DNA of 64,000 bases from NCBI GenBank assembly GCA_013822765.1, contig PNKY01000009.1, positions 62,001 through 126,000 of the forward strand, written 5' to 3'. Positions 8,802 through 16,970 of this stretch are shown here, one piece after another. Position numbers and translations under genes: made by a program. Below the pieces are notes generated by a model that was given only the letters and a program-made list of their open reading frames with translations, ran no database searches and was not told the origin of the DNA. Source of the DNA: Rhodospirillum sp. GTDB lineage: Bacteria; Pseudomonadota; Alphaproteobacteria; Dongiales; Dongiaceae. Position 1 is the first letter of the stretch. Each line of letters begins with the position of its first letter.

Positions 8802-9140
8802 ATGTTCGAAGAAGAAAGCGGAAAGATCCTGGATCGGATGTATGGCGCGATGGTGTCGCGTCGCACCGCCGATCCGAAGCAATCCAAGGCCGCCAAGCTG
8901 CTGCAGCGCGGCCGGCCCAAGATCGCGCGCAAGCTGGGCGAAAACGTGTTCGAGACCACCATCGCCGCGATGGCCAAGGACGCCGACAGCGTGGTCGATG
9001 AAAGCGCCAAGCTGCTCTACCTCCTGCTGGCGCTGTGGGCCGATTGCGGCGTGAAGCCGGACGAGGTCTGGAAAAAGCTGCAAGCGCGCGAGAAGTTCGC
9101 CGGGCTTGTCGAGGAGGATGCGGACGACGGGCGGGGGTAG
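8802..9140 (+). CDS. degenerate HisE paralogue
   Basis: A 112-residue protein that aligns along its length with HisE at 3180. Shared blocks are SRRTADPKQSKAAKLLQRG, IARKLGE, FETTIAA and LLALWADCGVKPDEVWKKL. The metal motif is damaged: EAVE of HisE is NVFE and ESAD is ESAK, so two of the four acidic ligands are gone, and the following His is Leu. It is therefore unlikely to be an active pyrophosphatase. It is a monocistronic gene between an exporter and family B repeats. It may bind a nucleotide or have a structural role; this is inference. Confidence 0.8.
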   Translation: MFEEESGKILDRMYGAMVSRRTADPKQSKAAKLLQRGRPKIARKLGENVFETTIAAMAKDADSVVDESAKLLYLLLALWADCGVKPDEVWKKLQAREKFAGLVEEDADDGRG

Positions 9141-9172
9141 GGCTTCGTTATTCGTCAGCCTCCCATCGCTCA

Positions 9173-9285
9173 ATCCCCCTCCCCCAAACTGGGGGAGGGT
9201 CGGATGGGGGAAGCGAGTGAAGATTTCCTCCAGCGAGACTGAGGCTTCCCCCTCCCAACCTCCCCCAGCTTGGGGGAGGAGTGAC
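9173..9285. repeat. family B palindromic repeat, pair
   Basis: Two units: CCCCCTCCCCCAAACTGGGGGAGGG at 9176-9200, and CCCCCTCCCAACCTCCCCCAGCTTGGGGGAGG at 9248-9279. Short related pieces lie between them (GGGGGAAGCGAG and TCGCTTCCCCC-like). The pair fills the gap between the HisE paralogue and the next GNAT gene. Confidence 0.75.
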
Positions 9286-9476
9286 AGCATTCTGGGATAG
9301 GCAATCGCGCCGCGATACGCGCATGTAGACCCGTCTCCATCCACACATTCCCTTTCACATCCGCACCGAGTGTGACGCCCTTCACAGGTGCGCCGGTGTC
9401 CTTCTGCAAGAATTGTCGCGCGGCGCAATTGGCGCCGTGAGCGTTGCGTTGCGATATTCCAGAAGGACCATTTCAG

Positions 9477-10049
9477 ATGCCGCGTTTTGTCATTGCCAAC
9501 CGTCACCCGCTGACGCAGCCGGCCGCGATCGTGCGCGCGGCGGGCCTGCGCGAGCAGGCTGCCATTGCCGACCTGCTGCTGCGCGCCAACCGCGACTATC
9601 GCAAGGTGCTGCCCGCGCGCCTCTTCGATGCCTACATGCGCGATCTGCGCGCGCTCGCCGCCGACTGGGCGGACAAGGATTTCCTGATCGCGGAATCGGA
9701 CGGCGCGCTGCTCGGCGTGGTCGCGTTCTATCGCGATGCCTCGGTGCAAGGGCTCGGCCTGCCGCCCGAGTGGGCGGGCCTGCGCGCGCTCGCGGTCGAT
9801 CCGGAGGCGCGCGGCCGCGGCGTCGGCCGGCAGCTGGCGGAGGCCTGCGTGCTGCGCGCCTGGCGCATGGGGCGGCAGTTCATCGGCTTGCATAGCGTCG
9901 AGTTCCAGGAGGTGGCGCGCAAGCTCTACCTGACGATGGGGTTCCAGCGCTGCCCGCAATACGACTTCGATGTCGGCGACCTGCCGGAGCTCGATCTCAA
10001 GGGCGAGCGGCTCCCCATCGACGCCTTCTGCCTCAACCTCAAACGGTGA
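9477..10049 (+). CDS. GNAT-family N-acetyltransferase
   Basis: A 190-residue acetyltransferase. Motif A is LAVDPEARGRGVGRQLAEAC near residue 105, with the Q/RxxGxG loop for the acetyl-CoA pyrophosphate, and KLYLTMGFQRCPQYDF is motif B. AGAAGGAC lies 8 bases before ATG 9477, which decides the start. The methyltransferase gene begins 4 bases after the stop, so a two-gene operon is likely, perhaps modifying the same small molecule. The substrate is unknown. Confidence 0.88.
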   Translation: MPRFVIANRHPLTQPAAIVRAAGLREQAAIADLLLRANRDYRKVLPARLFDAYMRDLRALAADWADKDFLIAESDGALLGVVAFYRDASVQGLGLPPEWAGLRALAVDPEARGRGVGRQLAEACVLRAWRMGRQFIGLHSVEFQEVARKLYLTMGFQRCPQYDFDVGDLPELDLKGERLPIDAFCLNLKR

Positions 10050-10053
10050 CGCC

Positions 10054-11079
10054 ATGAACCACGTTCGTCCTGCCAGACAGCCCAGCCATCTGCGCGACGC
10101 GCTGCGCGAGCAGATCATGGGCTTCCGCACCACGCAGATGATCCATGTCGCGGCCAAGCTCGGCCTCGCCGACCGGCTGGCGGCCGGACCGCGCCCGGTC
10201 GAGGATCTCGCCGCCACGGTCGGCGCCGAGCCGCAGGCGTTGCACCGGCTGCTGCGCGCGTTGGCGAGCCTCGGCATCTTCGCCCAGGACGAGGCCGGCG
10301 ACTTCGCGCTGACGCCGCAGGCCGAGCTGCTGCGCTCGGACGTGCAGGGTTCGCTGCGGGACGTTGCGCTGATGTATGGCGAAGACTGGCTGTGGCAGGC
10401 CTACGGCAACATGACCCACAGCGTTCGCACCGGCGCGCCGGCCTTCACCAAGACGCACGGCCAGCCGTTCTATGGCTACCTGCATGCCCATCCGCGCGCG
10501 GCGGCGCGTTTCAATGCGGCGATGAACGGATTCTCCAGCCACGAGACCGCCGCCATCCTCGAAGCCTACGACTTCTCCGATGCGCGCAGCGTGGTCGATA
10601 TCGGCGGCGGCCATGGCGGGCTGCTGGCGGCGCTGCTGCGCGCACACCCGCAGCTCACCGGCACCGTGTTCGACCTGACGTCGGTGGTGGCGGGCGCCGC
10701 CGCGGTGCTGAGCGAGCTGGGCGAGCGCGTGCGCACCGTCGCCGGCGACTTCTTCGACGAGGCGCCGGCCGGCGCCGATCTCTATGTGATGAAAAGCGTG
10801 CTGCACAATTGGGACGATGCCGATGCGCAGCGCATCTTAACTACGTGCCGCGCGGCGATGGCGCCGGGGTCGCGCCTGCTGGTGATCGAGCGCGTGGTGC
10901 CGGACGGCAACGCGCCGGCGGAGGCCAAGCTGTTCGACATCAACATGCTGGTGGTCGCGGGCGGCCGCGAGCGTTCGGAGCTGGAATACCGCCGTCTGCT
11001 CGAAGCGGCCGGCCTCTCGGTGGTGCGCGTCGCGGCAACACGCTCGCCGATGAGTGTCATGGTTGCAACAAAGCGCTAG
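10054..11079 (+). CDS. SAM-dependent O-methyltransferase (family 2)
   Basis: A 341-residue enzyme of the hydroxyindole/caffeate O-methyltransferase type. Residues 1-105 form a winged-helix dimerisation domain (TTQMIHVAAKLGLADRL, LHRLLRALASLGIF). The SAM site VVDIGGGHGG starts at residue 180. SVLHNWDDADA contains the likely catalytic base His251. Such enzymes methylate hydroxyl groups of secondary metabolites or quinone-like compounds. It is coupled to the GNAT gene just upstream. Confidence 0.9.
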   Translation: MNHVRPARQPSHLRDALREQIMGFRTTQMIHVAAKLGLADRLAAGPRPVEDLAATVGAEPQALHRLLRALASLGIFAQDEAGDFALTPQAELLRSDVQGSLRDVALMYGEDWLWQAYGNMTHSVRTGAPAFTKTHGQPFYGYLHAHPRAAARFNAAMNGFSSHETAAILEAYDFSDARSVVDIGGGHGGLLAALLRAHPQLTGTVFDLTSVVAGAAAVLSELGERVRTVAGDFFDEAPAGADLYVMKSVLHNWDDADAQRILTTCRAAMAPGSRLLVIERVVPDGNAPAEAKLFDINMLVVAGGRERSELEYRRLLEAAGLSVVRVAATRSPMSVMVATKR

Positions 11080-11267
11080 GCCGAACGATATAGAACATGG
11101 TTAATCCGCCGTTATGCATACCGAAGTGTGGCGGCCTATGCCTCTTCGCCGCTAGACAGGATTTAGCGCTCCGTTATCCTGCTTTTTAGGTATTCGGCCG
11201 ATTGGGCTGATATGGGCCCGAAAGGTCTGGTGCCGGTGACCTTCGAACTTTGGGGGGACGCGGGCGG

Positions 11268-13457
11268 ATGCGGTGGAAAGTTCGGTCGTTCCTGGCCGCC
11301 TTGATGGCGCTGGGAACGCTTTCGATCCTGGCGACTCAGATGCACGTCAAGCCCGCCGCCGCGGTGGCGTTCGGCGCCGATGATCGCCATGCCGTCGCGC
11401 GCACCAAGGGCACCGAAGGCGGCGCGATCGGCCTCGTCTTTTATCAGGCGGCGAGCGGCCAGTTCGCCGCCGGCACCGGTTTCCTGGTTTCGCCTTGCCA
11501 TGTTCTCACCGCCTATCACGTCGCGGCCGGCGGCGAGCGCGTCGACGAGACCACCACCAGCACCTTCTATGTCGGCGATGGCAAGATCGGTCCCGATTTC
11601 CCGGACCTCAACCGCTTCGCGGAATCTTCGCCGGCGCATGCGGTGCTGTGGGGCCGCTATGTGCGGCTGAATGAAGAGAGCAACCTCTTGGTGCGCGCGC
11701 AGTCGGTGGAGCGCAACGGCTGGGAAGACTGGGCGCTGCTGGAGCTCGACAAGTGCTTCGGCGGCAAGCCGTACAACTACGGCTACCTGAAGCTGGCGCC
11801 GGTCAGCACGCGCGAGATCATGAAGAGCGGCGCCAACATCGCCGCGCGCTCGGTCGGCCTGCCCGGCGACAAGAGCGCCAGGAGCCTGTGGGAGGATCCG
11901 ACCTGCCGCCTGATCGGCCAGATCTACGCTTCGGGCTGGCAGCACGACTGCATCACCATTCCCGGCAATTCCGGCGGACCGATCCTGATCAAGGATCCGG
12001 TGACGGGCGAGGATCGCGTCGCGGCGATCACCGTCTCGCACATCGCGGTCGAGGGGCTCACCGTCGATGCGTCGGACGCGCTGGTGCTGAAGCGCGACGA
12101 TCCGAACTACTACGACTATCTCGCGATCGCGGTGCCGGTCGCGGGCCTGATCGAGCGCATCGCGCCCTATCTTGAGGGGGATGCGCGGGTGCTCGCCTTC
12201 ATCGGCCGGCAGAAGACCGACGATCACTACGGCTCCGGCGATTCGGAGCAGGCGATCGCCGATCTCGCCACCGCGATCGCGGCCGATCCGAAGCAGCCCG
12301 AGCTCTACGTGCTGCGCGCGATCTGGAACCGCTATGCCGGCCGCGACGACGAGGCGCGGTTCGACCTGGCGCAGACCCTGGCGATCGACGGGAATTTCGC
12401 GCCGGCGCGCTACCTGCGCGGCCGCATGGAACTGGAGGAAGGCGATGTCGAGAGCCTGAAGGTCGCCAATGGCGATTTCAGCGCGATCGCCACGCGCCAT
12501 GCCGATTCGCCCGACGTGCTGCTCTATCGCGGCATCACCGAGAGTCGCTCGCTGTCGTACGACCAGGCGATCGCCGACTTCGACCGCGTGCTCAAGCGCC
12601 AGCCGAAGAGCGCGGTCGCGGTCAACGAGCGCGGCGACGCCTGGAAGGGCCTGCGCAACTATGAGCGCGCGCTCGCCGACTACAGCCAGGCGATCGGCTT
12701 CGCCAGCGACTGGCCGGAAGCCTACCGCGACCGCGGCTATCTCTATCACCTGCTGGCGCGGCACGAAGAGGCGCGCAACGACTTCAACCGCGCCATCAAG
12801 CTCAACGCGCGCGATGCCGAGGCGTGGAACGGCCGCGCCCTGGTGTGGCTGGCGGAAGGTCGCACATCCGAGGCGCTCAGCGACTTCAACCGCGCCATCG
12901 AGCTGACGCCGCAATCCGGCGCCTATCACGCCAACCGCGCGACCGCGCGGCTGGTCAACGGCGACGCCAAGCGCGCGGTCGAGGATTTCCGCCGCGCCGT
13001 GCAGCTCGAGCCCAACGAGCCGTTCGTGCACCTGCTGCTGTTCGTCGCCCAGGCCCGCGCCGGCGACCTGGAGGGCGCCAAGACCGCGCTCGCCCGTCAG
13101 GCCGACAGCATCAGCGCCGGCAACTGGCCGCGGCCGATCGTCGACCTGTTCCTCGGCCGCGGCAGCGTCGAGGCGGTGGAGCAGGCGGCCAAGGTTGCGG
13201 CGCGGAAGAAGGACGTCGAGGGCCAGCGCTTCGACGCCGACTTCTACATCGGCCAGTGGGCGCTGCTCACGGGCGACGAGGAAGCGGCGGCGTCGCGCCT
13301 CAAGTCGGTCTATGACAGCCGCCTGCGCGAGTACCTGGAGTTCGACATCGCCCGCTCCGACCTCGACAACCTCGGCACCCTGGCCGAATCGCCGGCGCGC
13401 ATCCCGACGGTCACCGAAAAGCCGCGCCAGAACGTGCCGACGGGGAGCAAGCGGTAG
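11268..13457 (+). CDS. exported trypsin-like serine protease with C-terminal TPR repeats
   Basis: A 729-residue protein. Residues 1-30 are a signal peptide or anchor (FLAALMALGTLSILA, then PAAAVA). Residues 35-300 are an S1-type protease domain with the triad His84 (TAYHVAAGG), Asp154 (WEDWALL) and Ser235 (PGNSGGPI). From about residue 320 to 690 there are tandem TPR units (for example RGDAWKGLRNYERALADYSQ and NRAIELTPQSGAYHANRATA). The ATG at 11268 follows GGGGGGAC; an in-frame TTG lies 18 bases upstream. The repeats probably hold a partner protein near the protease in the periplasm. Substrate unknown. Confidence 0.88.
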   Translation: MRWKVRSFLAALMALGTLSILATQMHVKPAAAVAFGADDRHAVARTKGTEGGAIGLVFYQAASGQFAAGTGFLVSPCHVLTAYHVAAGGERVDETTTSTFYVGDGKIGPDFPDLNRFAESSPAHAVLWGRYVRLNEESNLLVRAQSVERNGWEDWALLELDKCFGGKPYNYGYLKLAPVSTREIMKSGANIAARSVGLPGDKSARSLWEDPTCRLIGQIYASGWQHDCITIPGNSGGPILIKDPVTGEDRVAAITVSHIAVEGLTVDASDALVLKRDDPNYYDYLAIAVPVAGLIERIAPYLEGDARVLAFIGRQKTDDHYGSGDSEQAIADLATAIAADPKQPELYVLRAIWNRYAGRDDEARFDLAQTLAIDGNFAPARYLRGRMELEEGDVESLKVANGDFSAIATRHADSPDVLLYRGITESRSLSYDQAIADFDRVLKRQPKSAVAVNERGDAWKGLRNYERALADYSQAIGFASDWPEAYRDRGYLYHLLARHEEARNDFNRAIKLNARDAEAWNGRALVWLAEGRTSEALSDFNRAIELTPQSGAYHANRATARLVNGDAKRAVEDFRRAVQLEPNEPFVHLLLFVAQARAGDLEGAKTALARQADSISAGNWPRPIVDLFLGRGSVEAVEQAAKVAARKKDVEGQRFDADFYIGQWALLTGDEEAAASRLKSVYDSRLREYLEFDIARSDLDNLGTLAESPARIPTVTEKPRQNVPTGSKR

Positions 13458-13488
13458 GAGTTTGGGGCGTGGTGGTTACCACCCCTCT

Positions 13489-13534
13489 GTCACCCCGGGC
13501 TTGACCCGGGGTCCATTCACCCGCCGCACGAACG
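13489..13534. repeat. family A repeat, left unit flanking the GIY-YIG gene
   Basis: GTCACCCCGGGCTTGACCCGGGG core followed by TCCATTCACCCGCCGCACGAAC. Its outer 13 bases CCGCCGCACGAAC are the exact reverse complement of GTTCGTGCGGCGG in the right unit at 13807, so the two units form a true inverted pair around the GIY-YIG gene. Confidence 0.85.
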
Positions 13535-13541
13535 TCAGTAG

Positions 13542-13802
13542 CTAGGACCAGCGCGCCAGCCCGTCGTACAGGTCGTCCCAGTTCGGATTCTCTCGTTCGA
13601 TGAGAGCAACCTTCCAGGCGCGCGTCCAGCGCTTGAGTGTCTTCTCGCGCGCAATCGCATCGCCCGGAGTTGCAAACTCCTCGAAATAGACCAGCCGCTT
13701 GATGCCGTATCGCTTCGTGAAGCCCGCGATGATGTCGTTGGTCATGCCGACGTAGAGCGTGCCCAGCGGCGTGTTACAGAGAATGTACGTCCAGTAGCTC
13801 AC
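13542..13802 (-). CDS. GIY-YIG nuclease-family protein, internally shortened
   Basis: An 86-residue protein. The catalytic-core start YWTYILCNTPLGTLYVGMTND and the C-terminal AIAREKTLKRWTRAWKVALIE match the small bacterial GIY-YIG proteins of the UPF0213/YhbQ-like group. In the relatives I know, the TNDL segment is followed by about ten residues (RRxxEHRxG type) carrying a conserved Arg and His, then GFTKRYG. Here TNDII runs directly into AGFTKRYG, so that stretch is missing and catalysis is doubtful. The gene fills the space between two inverted family A repeats. Confidence 0.82.
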   Translation of the reverse strand: MSYWTYILCNTPLGTLYVGMTNDIIAGFTKRYGIKRLVYFEEFATPGDAIAREKTLKRWTRAWKVALIERENPNWDDLYDGLARWS

Positions 13803-13806
13803 ATCG

Positions 13807-13853
13807 GTTCGTGCGGCGGAGGAATGGACCCCGGCTCAAGGCCGGGGTGACGG
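13807..13853. repeat. family A repeat, right unit flanking the GIY-YIG gene
   Basis: GTTCGTGCGGCGGAGGAATGGACCCCGG followed by CTCAAGGCCGGGGTGACGG, facing the unit at 13489. Together they bracket the 261-base GIY-YIG gene with 5-8 bases to spare on each side. Confidence 0.85.
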
Positions 13854-13922
13854 AAGAGTGTGAGGCTATAGAGGAGGCTACTGCAAGGCGACAACGGTGC
13901 AAATCGCACCTTCGCGCCAGCC

Positions 13923-14966
13923 TTACCCCGCCTCGAACCCCTTCAGCACATTGACCGCGTTCACCCCCAGTGCGTCCACCGCGTAGCCACCTTCCATCAC
14001 GAACAACGTCGGCAGATCGCAGCTGGCGATCTTTTCGCCCATGCGCAGGTAGTCCTCGTGCTGCAGCTTGAAGCGCGAGATCGGGTCGTGTTCGAAGGTG
14101 TCGAGGCCGAGGGAGACCACCAGCACCTCCGCGCCGTGCAAAAGGATGCGCTTCACCGCCGCGTCCATCGCCAGCTCGTATTCCGGCCATTCGGTGCCCC
14201 AGGGCAGCGGCAGGTTCATGTGGTAGCCCTCGCCGACGCCGTGCCCACGCTCGTCGGCGTGGCCGAGGAAATAGGGGAACTCCTGCTTCGGGTCGGCGTG
14301 CAGCGAGAGGGTGAGCACGTCGGCGCGCTCGTAGAAGATCTGCTGCGTGCCGTTGCCGTGGTGATAGTCGACGTCGAGGATCGCGACCCGCTTGGCGCCG
14401 GAATCGCGGAACGCCTGCGCCGCGATCGCGGCGTTGTTGAGGAAGCAATAGCCGCCGTAGAAATCATGGCCGGCGTGATGCCCGGGCGGGCGGCACAGCG
14501 AGAACACCGCGCGCTCGCCGGTCGCCACCAGGCGCTGGCCGGTCAGCGCCACCTGCGCGGAGGCGTGGACCGCGCGCCAGGTGCCGGCGACGATCGGCGT
14601 GCCGGCATCGATGGCGTAGTGGCCGAGCTTGCCGTCGATCGAATCGGACACCTGCCGGGCTTTCCCCGCGGGCAGCAGCCCCGGCACCGGCCAGACATGC
14701 GGCAGCGCGTCGAAAGTGCGGCCCGACTTGACCCAGTCGCCCCAGCACTCCTGCAGGAAGGTGACGAAGCCGCGATCATGCACGGCCAGAATCGGATCGA
14801 GGCCGAATTCGCGAGGGGCCACCACGTCGCCGAGCTTCTCGGCCTTCACGCGCTCGAGCACGATCTCGGCGCGGCGCGGGATCTCGTGCGGCTTCACCAT
14901 CTTGCCCTCGAACAGCTCGACATTGCCGTCCTGGTGATGGTGCTCGTCGCTATAGACCGTGTGCAT
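13923..14966 (-). CDS. acetylpolyamine amidohydrolase / class II histone deacetylase-family protein
   Basis: A 347-residue zinc amidohydrolase. Family signatures are RPPGHHAGHDFYGGYCFLNN, LDVDYHHGNGTQ (zinc ligands Asp and His, and the His pair of the charge relay), SLGLDTFEHDP (third zinc ligand) and the terminal MEGGYAVDALG. The N-terminus MHTVYSDEHHHQDGNVELFE and the PRRAEIVLERV segment match acetylpolyamine amidohydrolases. It probably deacetylates N-acetylpolyamines or similar amides in the cytosol. It has its own transcription unit. Confidence 0.92.
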   Translation of the reverse strand: MHTVYSDEHHHQDGNVELFEGKMVKPHEIPRRAEIVLERVKAEKLGDVVAPREFGLDPILAVHDRGFVTFLQECWGDWVKSGRTFDALPHVWPVPGLLPAGKARQVSDSIDGKLGHYAIDAGTPIVAGTWRAVHASAQVALTGQRLVATGERAVFSLCRPPGHHAGHDFYGGYCFLNNAAIAAQAFRDSGAKRVAILDVDYHHGNGTQQIFYERADVLTLSLHADPKQEFPYFLGHADERGHGVGEGYHMNLPLPWGTEWPEYELAMDAAVKRILLHGAEVLVVSLGLDTFEHDPISRFKLQHEDYLRMGEKIASCDLPTLFVMEGGYAVDALGVNAVNVLKGFEAG

Positions 14967-15080
14967 GTGCGGCGCCCCGCTTCATCCCCGTGGTTCGTCA
15001 ACTTCGCCGAAACCGGCGGAACGGTCAAAGGGCCAAAGGAACGAACCGTGCGGGCCAGCACGCGTCTGATCGATCGCGCG

Positions 15081-15365
15081 CTATTGCGTGCCGGCTCCGC
15101 TGGTCGCGGGCGGCGGCGCCTCGAGCGTGCCGGTGTTCGAATCCGCGTCGGGGGCAACCGCCGGCGGCTGGCTGGCGGTCGACTGGTCTTCGGCGCCGGG
15201 CTGATGCTGCGGCGTCAGGTCGGACGGCTCGCCGCGGTGGTCGGAGATGACCCACGCGGCCGCGCCCAGGCCCAAGACCACGACCAGTCCGATGGCCCAG
15301 CGCATCGCGCTCGACTTGTTCTCGCGGTTGACGGCGGGTTCTCGGGTCTTGTCCGGTTCGGCCAT
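15081..15365 (-). CDS. small single-span membrane protein (A)
   Basis: A 94-residue protein with a charged N-terminus (MAEPDKTREPAVNRENKSS), one hydrophobic segment (WAIGLVVVLGLGAAAWVI, about residues 22-40) and a Pro/Ala/Gln/Asp-rich tail. GAGGTGC precedes the ATG at 15365; longer open frame upstream is ignored. The tail would lie in the periplasm. I do not recognise a family. It resembles the next small gene in design and may be related in role. Confidence 0.6.
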   Translation of the reverse strand: MAEPDKTREPAVNRENKSSAMRWAIGLVVVLGLGAAAWVISDHRGEPSDLTPQHQPGAEDQSTASQPPAVAPDADSNTGTLEAPPPATSGAGTQ

Positions 15366-15515
15366 GCCTGCACCTCGATCGATGTTGCTGATCGTCAACC
15401 GAGGTGCGGGCGTCGCCGTTGCATCGCAGCGGCTGGCGTGCCGGCGTCGTACAGGCACAACGCCACGGCCCCGCAGGCGACTTGCGCCGCAGGCTGAGCC
15501 GGGGCGAACCGCCGG

Positions 15516-15710
15516 CTACTGGTTGGTGGTGGTGCCGGTTCCCGTGCCTTCGGCTGGCGCCGGAGCCGGGGCGGGCGCCGGTGGTTCCGCGGTCGTGCCG
15601 CCGGCCGCCGGGGCCATCTCGGTGCTTGGGGCGCGGAACGCGAAATACAGCACCGCGATCACCACGACGACCACGATCACGCCGACCACCCACTTGGTAT
15701 TGCTGGACAT
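15516..15710 (-). CDS. small single-span membrane protein (B)
   Basis: A 64-residue protein: short N-terminus, a strong hydrophobic segment (WVVGVIVVVVVIAVLYFAF, residues 7-25), then a Pro/Ala/Thr/Gly-rich tail ending TTTNQ. GAGGGATGGA lies before ATG 15710. No known family is recognised. It is 150 bases from protein A on the same strand; both share the layout of one membrane span and a proline-rich tail. Confidence 0.62.
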   Translation of the reverse strand: MSSNTKWVVGVIVVVVVIAVLYFAFRAPSTEMAPAAGGTTAEPPAPAPAPAPAEGTGTGTTTNQ

Positions 15711-15878
15711 TCCATCCCTCCATGGTTCGGGCGTACTGGTTGCGTACGATCAACGCCTGCGCCCGAAAATGGTTGCAGCAAATGAGTGGACGGGCGCATG
15801 GCTGGCATGCAGGCGGGCAGGGTGGCCGTGGCACGATGGCCCCACTAGGATGCGGGCCTTGCCGGCATAGGCCGGTCT

Positions 15879-16889
15879 GTGGTTGCGCGCACAACTCGGT
15901 TCCGGTTTCCCTTGAACGCCCCCGTCTCCGTCAAGTCCGCCCTGAAGGCTGCAGCTCCCGTGCTGCGCCAGGACCGGCCGATCTTCGGCATCGTCCTCAT
16001 AAACTTCGCCGTCGTGGTCTTCACCGGCATGGACGGTGTGATCAAAGGCGTGTCGGAGACCTTCCCGACCGGTGAGCTGGTGTTCTTCCGCAACCTGTTC
16101 GCTTTCGCGCCGATCCTTGGTTTCATGATCTGGCAAGGCCGCGTGTCGCTGCGCACGCGCCACCTCGGTGGGCATCTGCTGCGCGGGCTGTTCGGCGTGT
16201 CGGCGATGTACTGCTTCTTCCTGTCGTACAAGCTGCTGCCTCTGTCCGACGCGATCGCGCTCGGCCTTTCGGGGCCGATCTTCCTGACCGTGCTCTCGAT
16301 CCCGTTCCTCGCCGAGCATGTCGGCGTCCGCCGCTGGTCGGCTTGCATCGTCGGCTTCATCGGCGTGCTGATCATGACTAGGCCCGGCGCCGGCGTGTGG
16401 CAGGTGGAGGCGCTGGTGCCGCTGCTCGGCGCGGTGTTCTATGCCTTCGCCATGATCTCGATCCGCCGGCTCACCGACACCGAGTCGAGCGGCACCATCG
16501 TGTTCTATTTCACCTTCTTTGCCACGCTCGCGGGGCTCGCAACGGCGCCACTGGGCGCCGTGTATCCGGATCTCGCCTGGGTGTGGCCGTCATCGACCGA
16601 GTGGCTGATCGTGGCCGCCATCGGCCTGATGGGCGGCAGCGCCCAGATCCTGATGACCATCGCCTATCGCTGCGCGCCGGTCTCGGTGGTGGCACCGTTC
16701 GACTACATGTCGCTGGTCTACGGCTTCACCATCGGCTTCCTGTTCTTCGCCGAGATCCCCGACGCGTACCTGATCGTCGGCGGCGCGACGGTGGTCGCCA
16801 GCGGCATCTACATCGTGCACCGCGAAACGGTGGTGGCGCGCCAGCGCCGCCGACAGCAGGCGGAATCGCCGCTGCCGGTCGAGGCTTAG
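15879..16889 (+). CDS. EamA/DMT-family transporter
   Basis: A protein of up to 336 residues with two EamA repeats and ten predicted helices. Landmarks are TGMDGVIKGVSETFPTGELVFFRN in the first repeat, AIALGLSGPIFLTVLSIPFLAEHVGVRRW, and SVVAPFDYMSLVYGFTIGFLFFAEIP near the end. The start is uncertain: GTG 15879 gives an unusual basic leader, and TTG 15912 is also possible. It is an inner-membrane metabolite exporter or importer; the substrate is unknown. A related but distinct EamA protein is at 52641. Confidence 0.88.
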   Translation: MVARTTRFRFPLNAPVSVKSALKAAAPVLRQDRPIFGIVLINFAVVVFTGMDGVIKGVSETFPTGELVFFRNLFAFAPILGFMIWQGRVSLRTRHLGGHLLRGLFGVSAMYCFFLSYKLLPLSDAIALGLSGPIFLTVLSIPFLAEHVGVRRWSACIVGFIGVLIMTRPGAGVWQVEALVPLLGAVFYAFAMISIRRLTDTESSGTIVFYFTFFATLAGLATAPLGAVYPDLAWVWPSSTEWLIVAAIGLMGGSAQILMTIAYRCAPVSVVAPFDYMSLVYGFTIGFLFFAEIPDAYLIVGGATVVASGIYIVHRETVVARQRRRQQAESPLPVEA

Positions 16890-16970
16890 GACAGTTCTAA
16901 TAAGCCTTGGTTGCCCCGACGCGGGCGGCCTCGTTATCCTCATGCGGTCCCGGCGACCGGATGATGCGCC

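Noticed and set aside
11163..13031. Very long open frame antisense to the protease-TPR gene
   Set aside because: The opposite strand has a clear family match with catalytic triad and TPRs; the antisense frame is low-complexity His/Arg/Ala-rich, the usual mirror of high-GC coding DNA. The same holds for the long antisense frame at 44075-45481.
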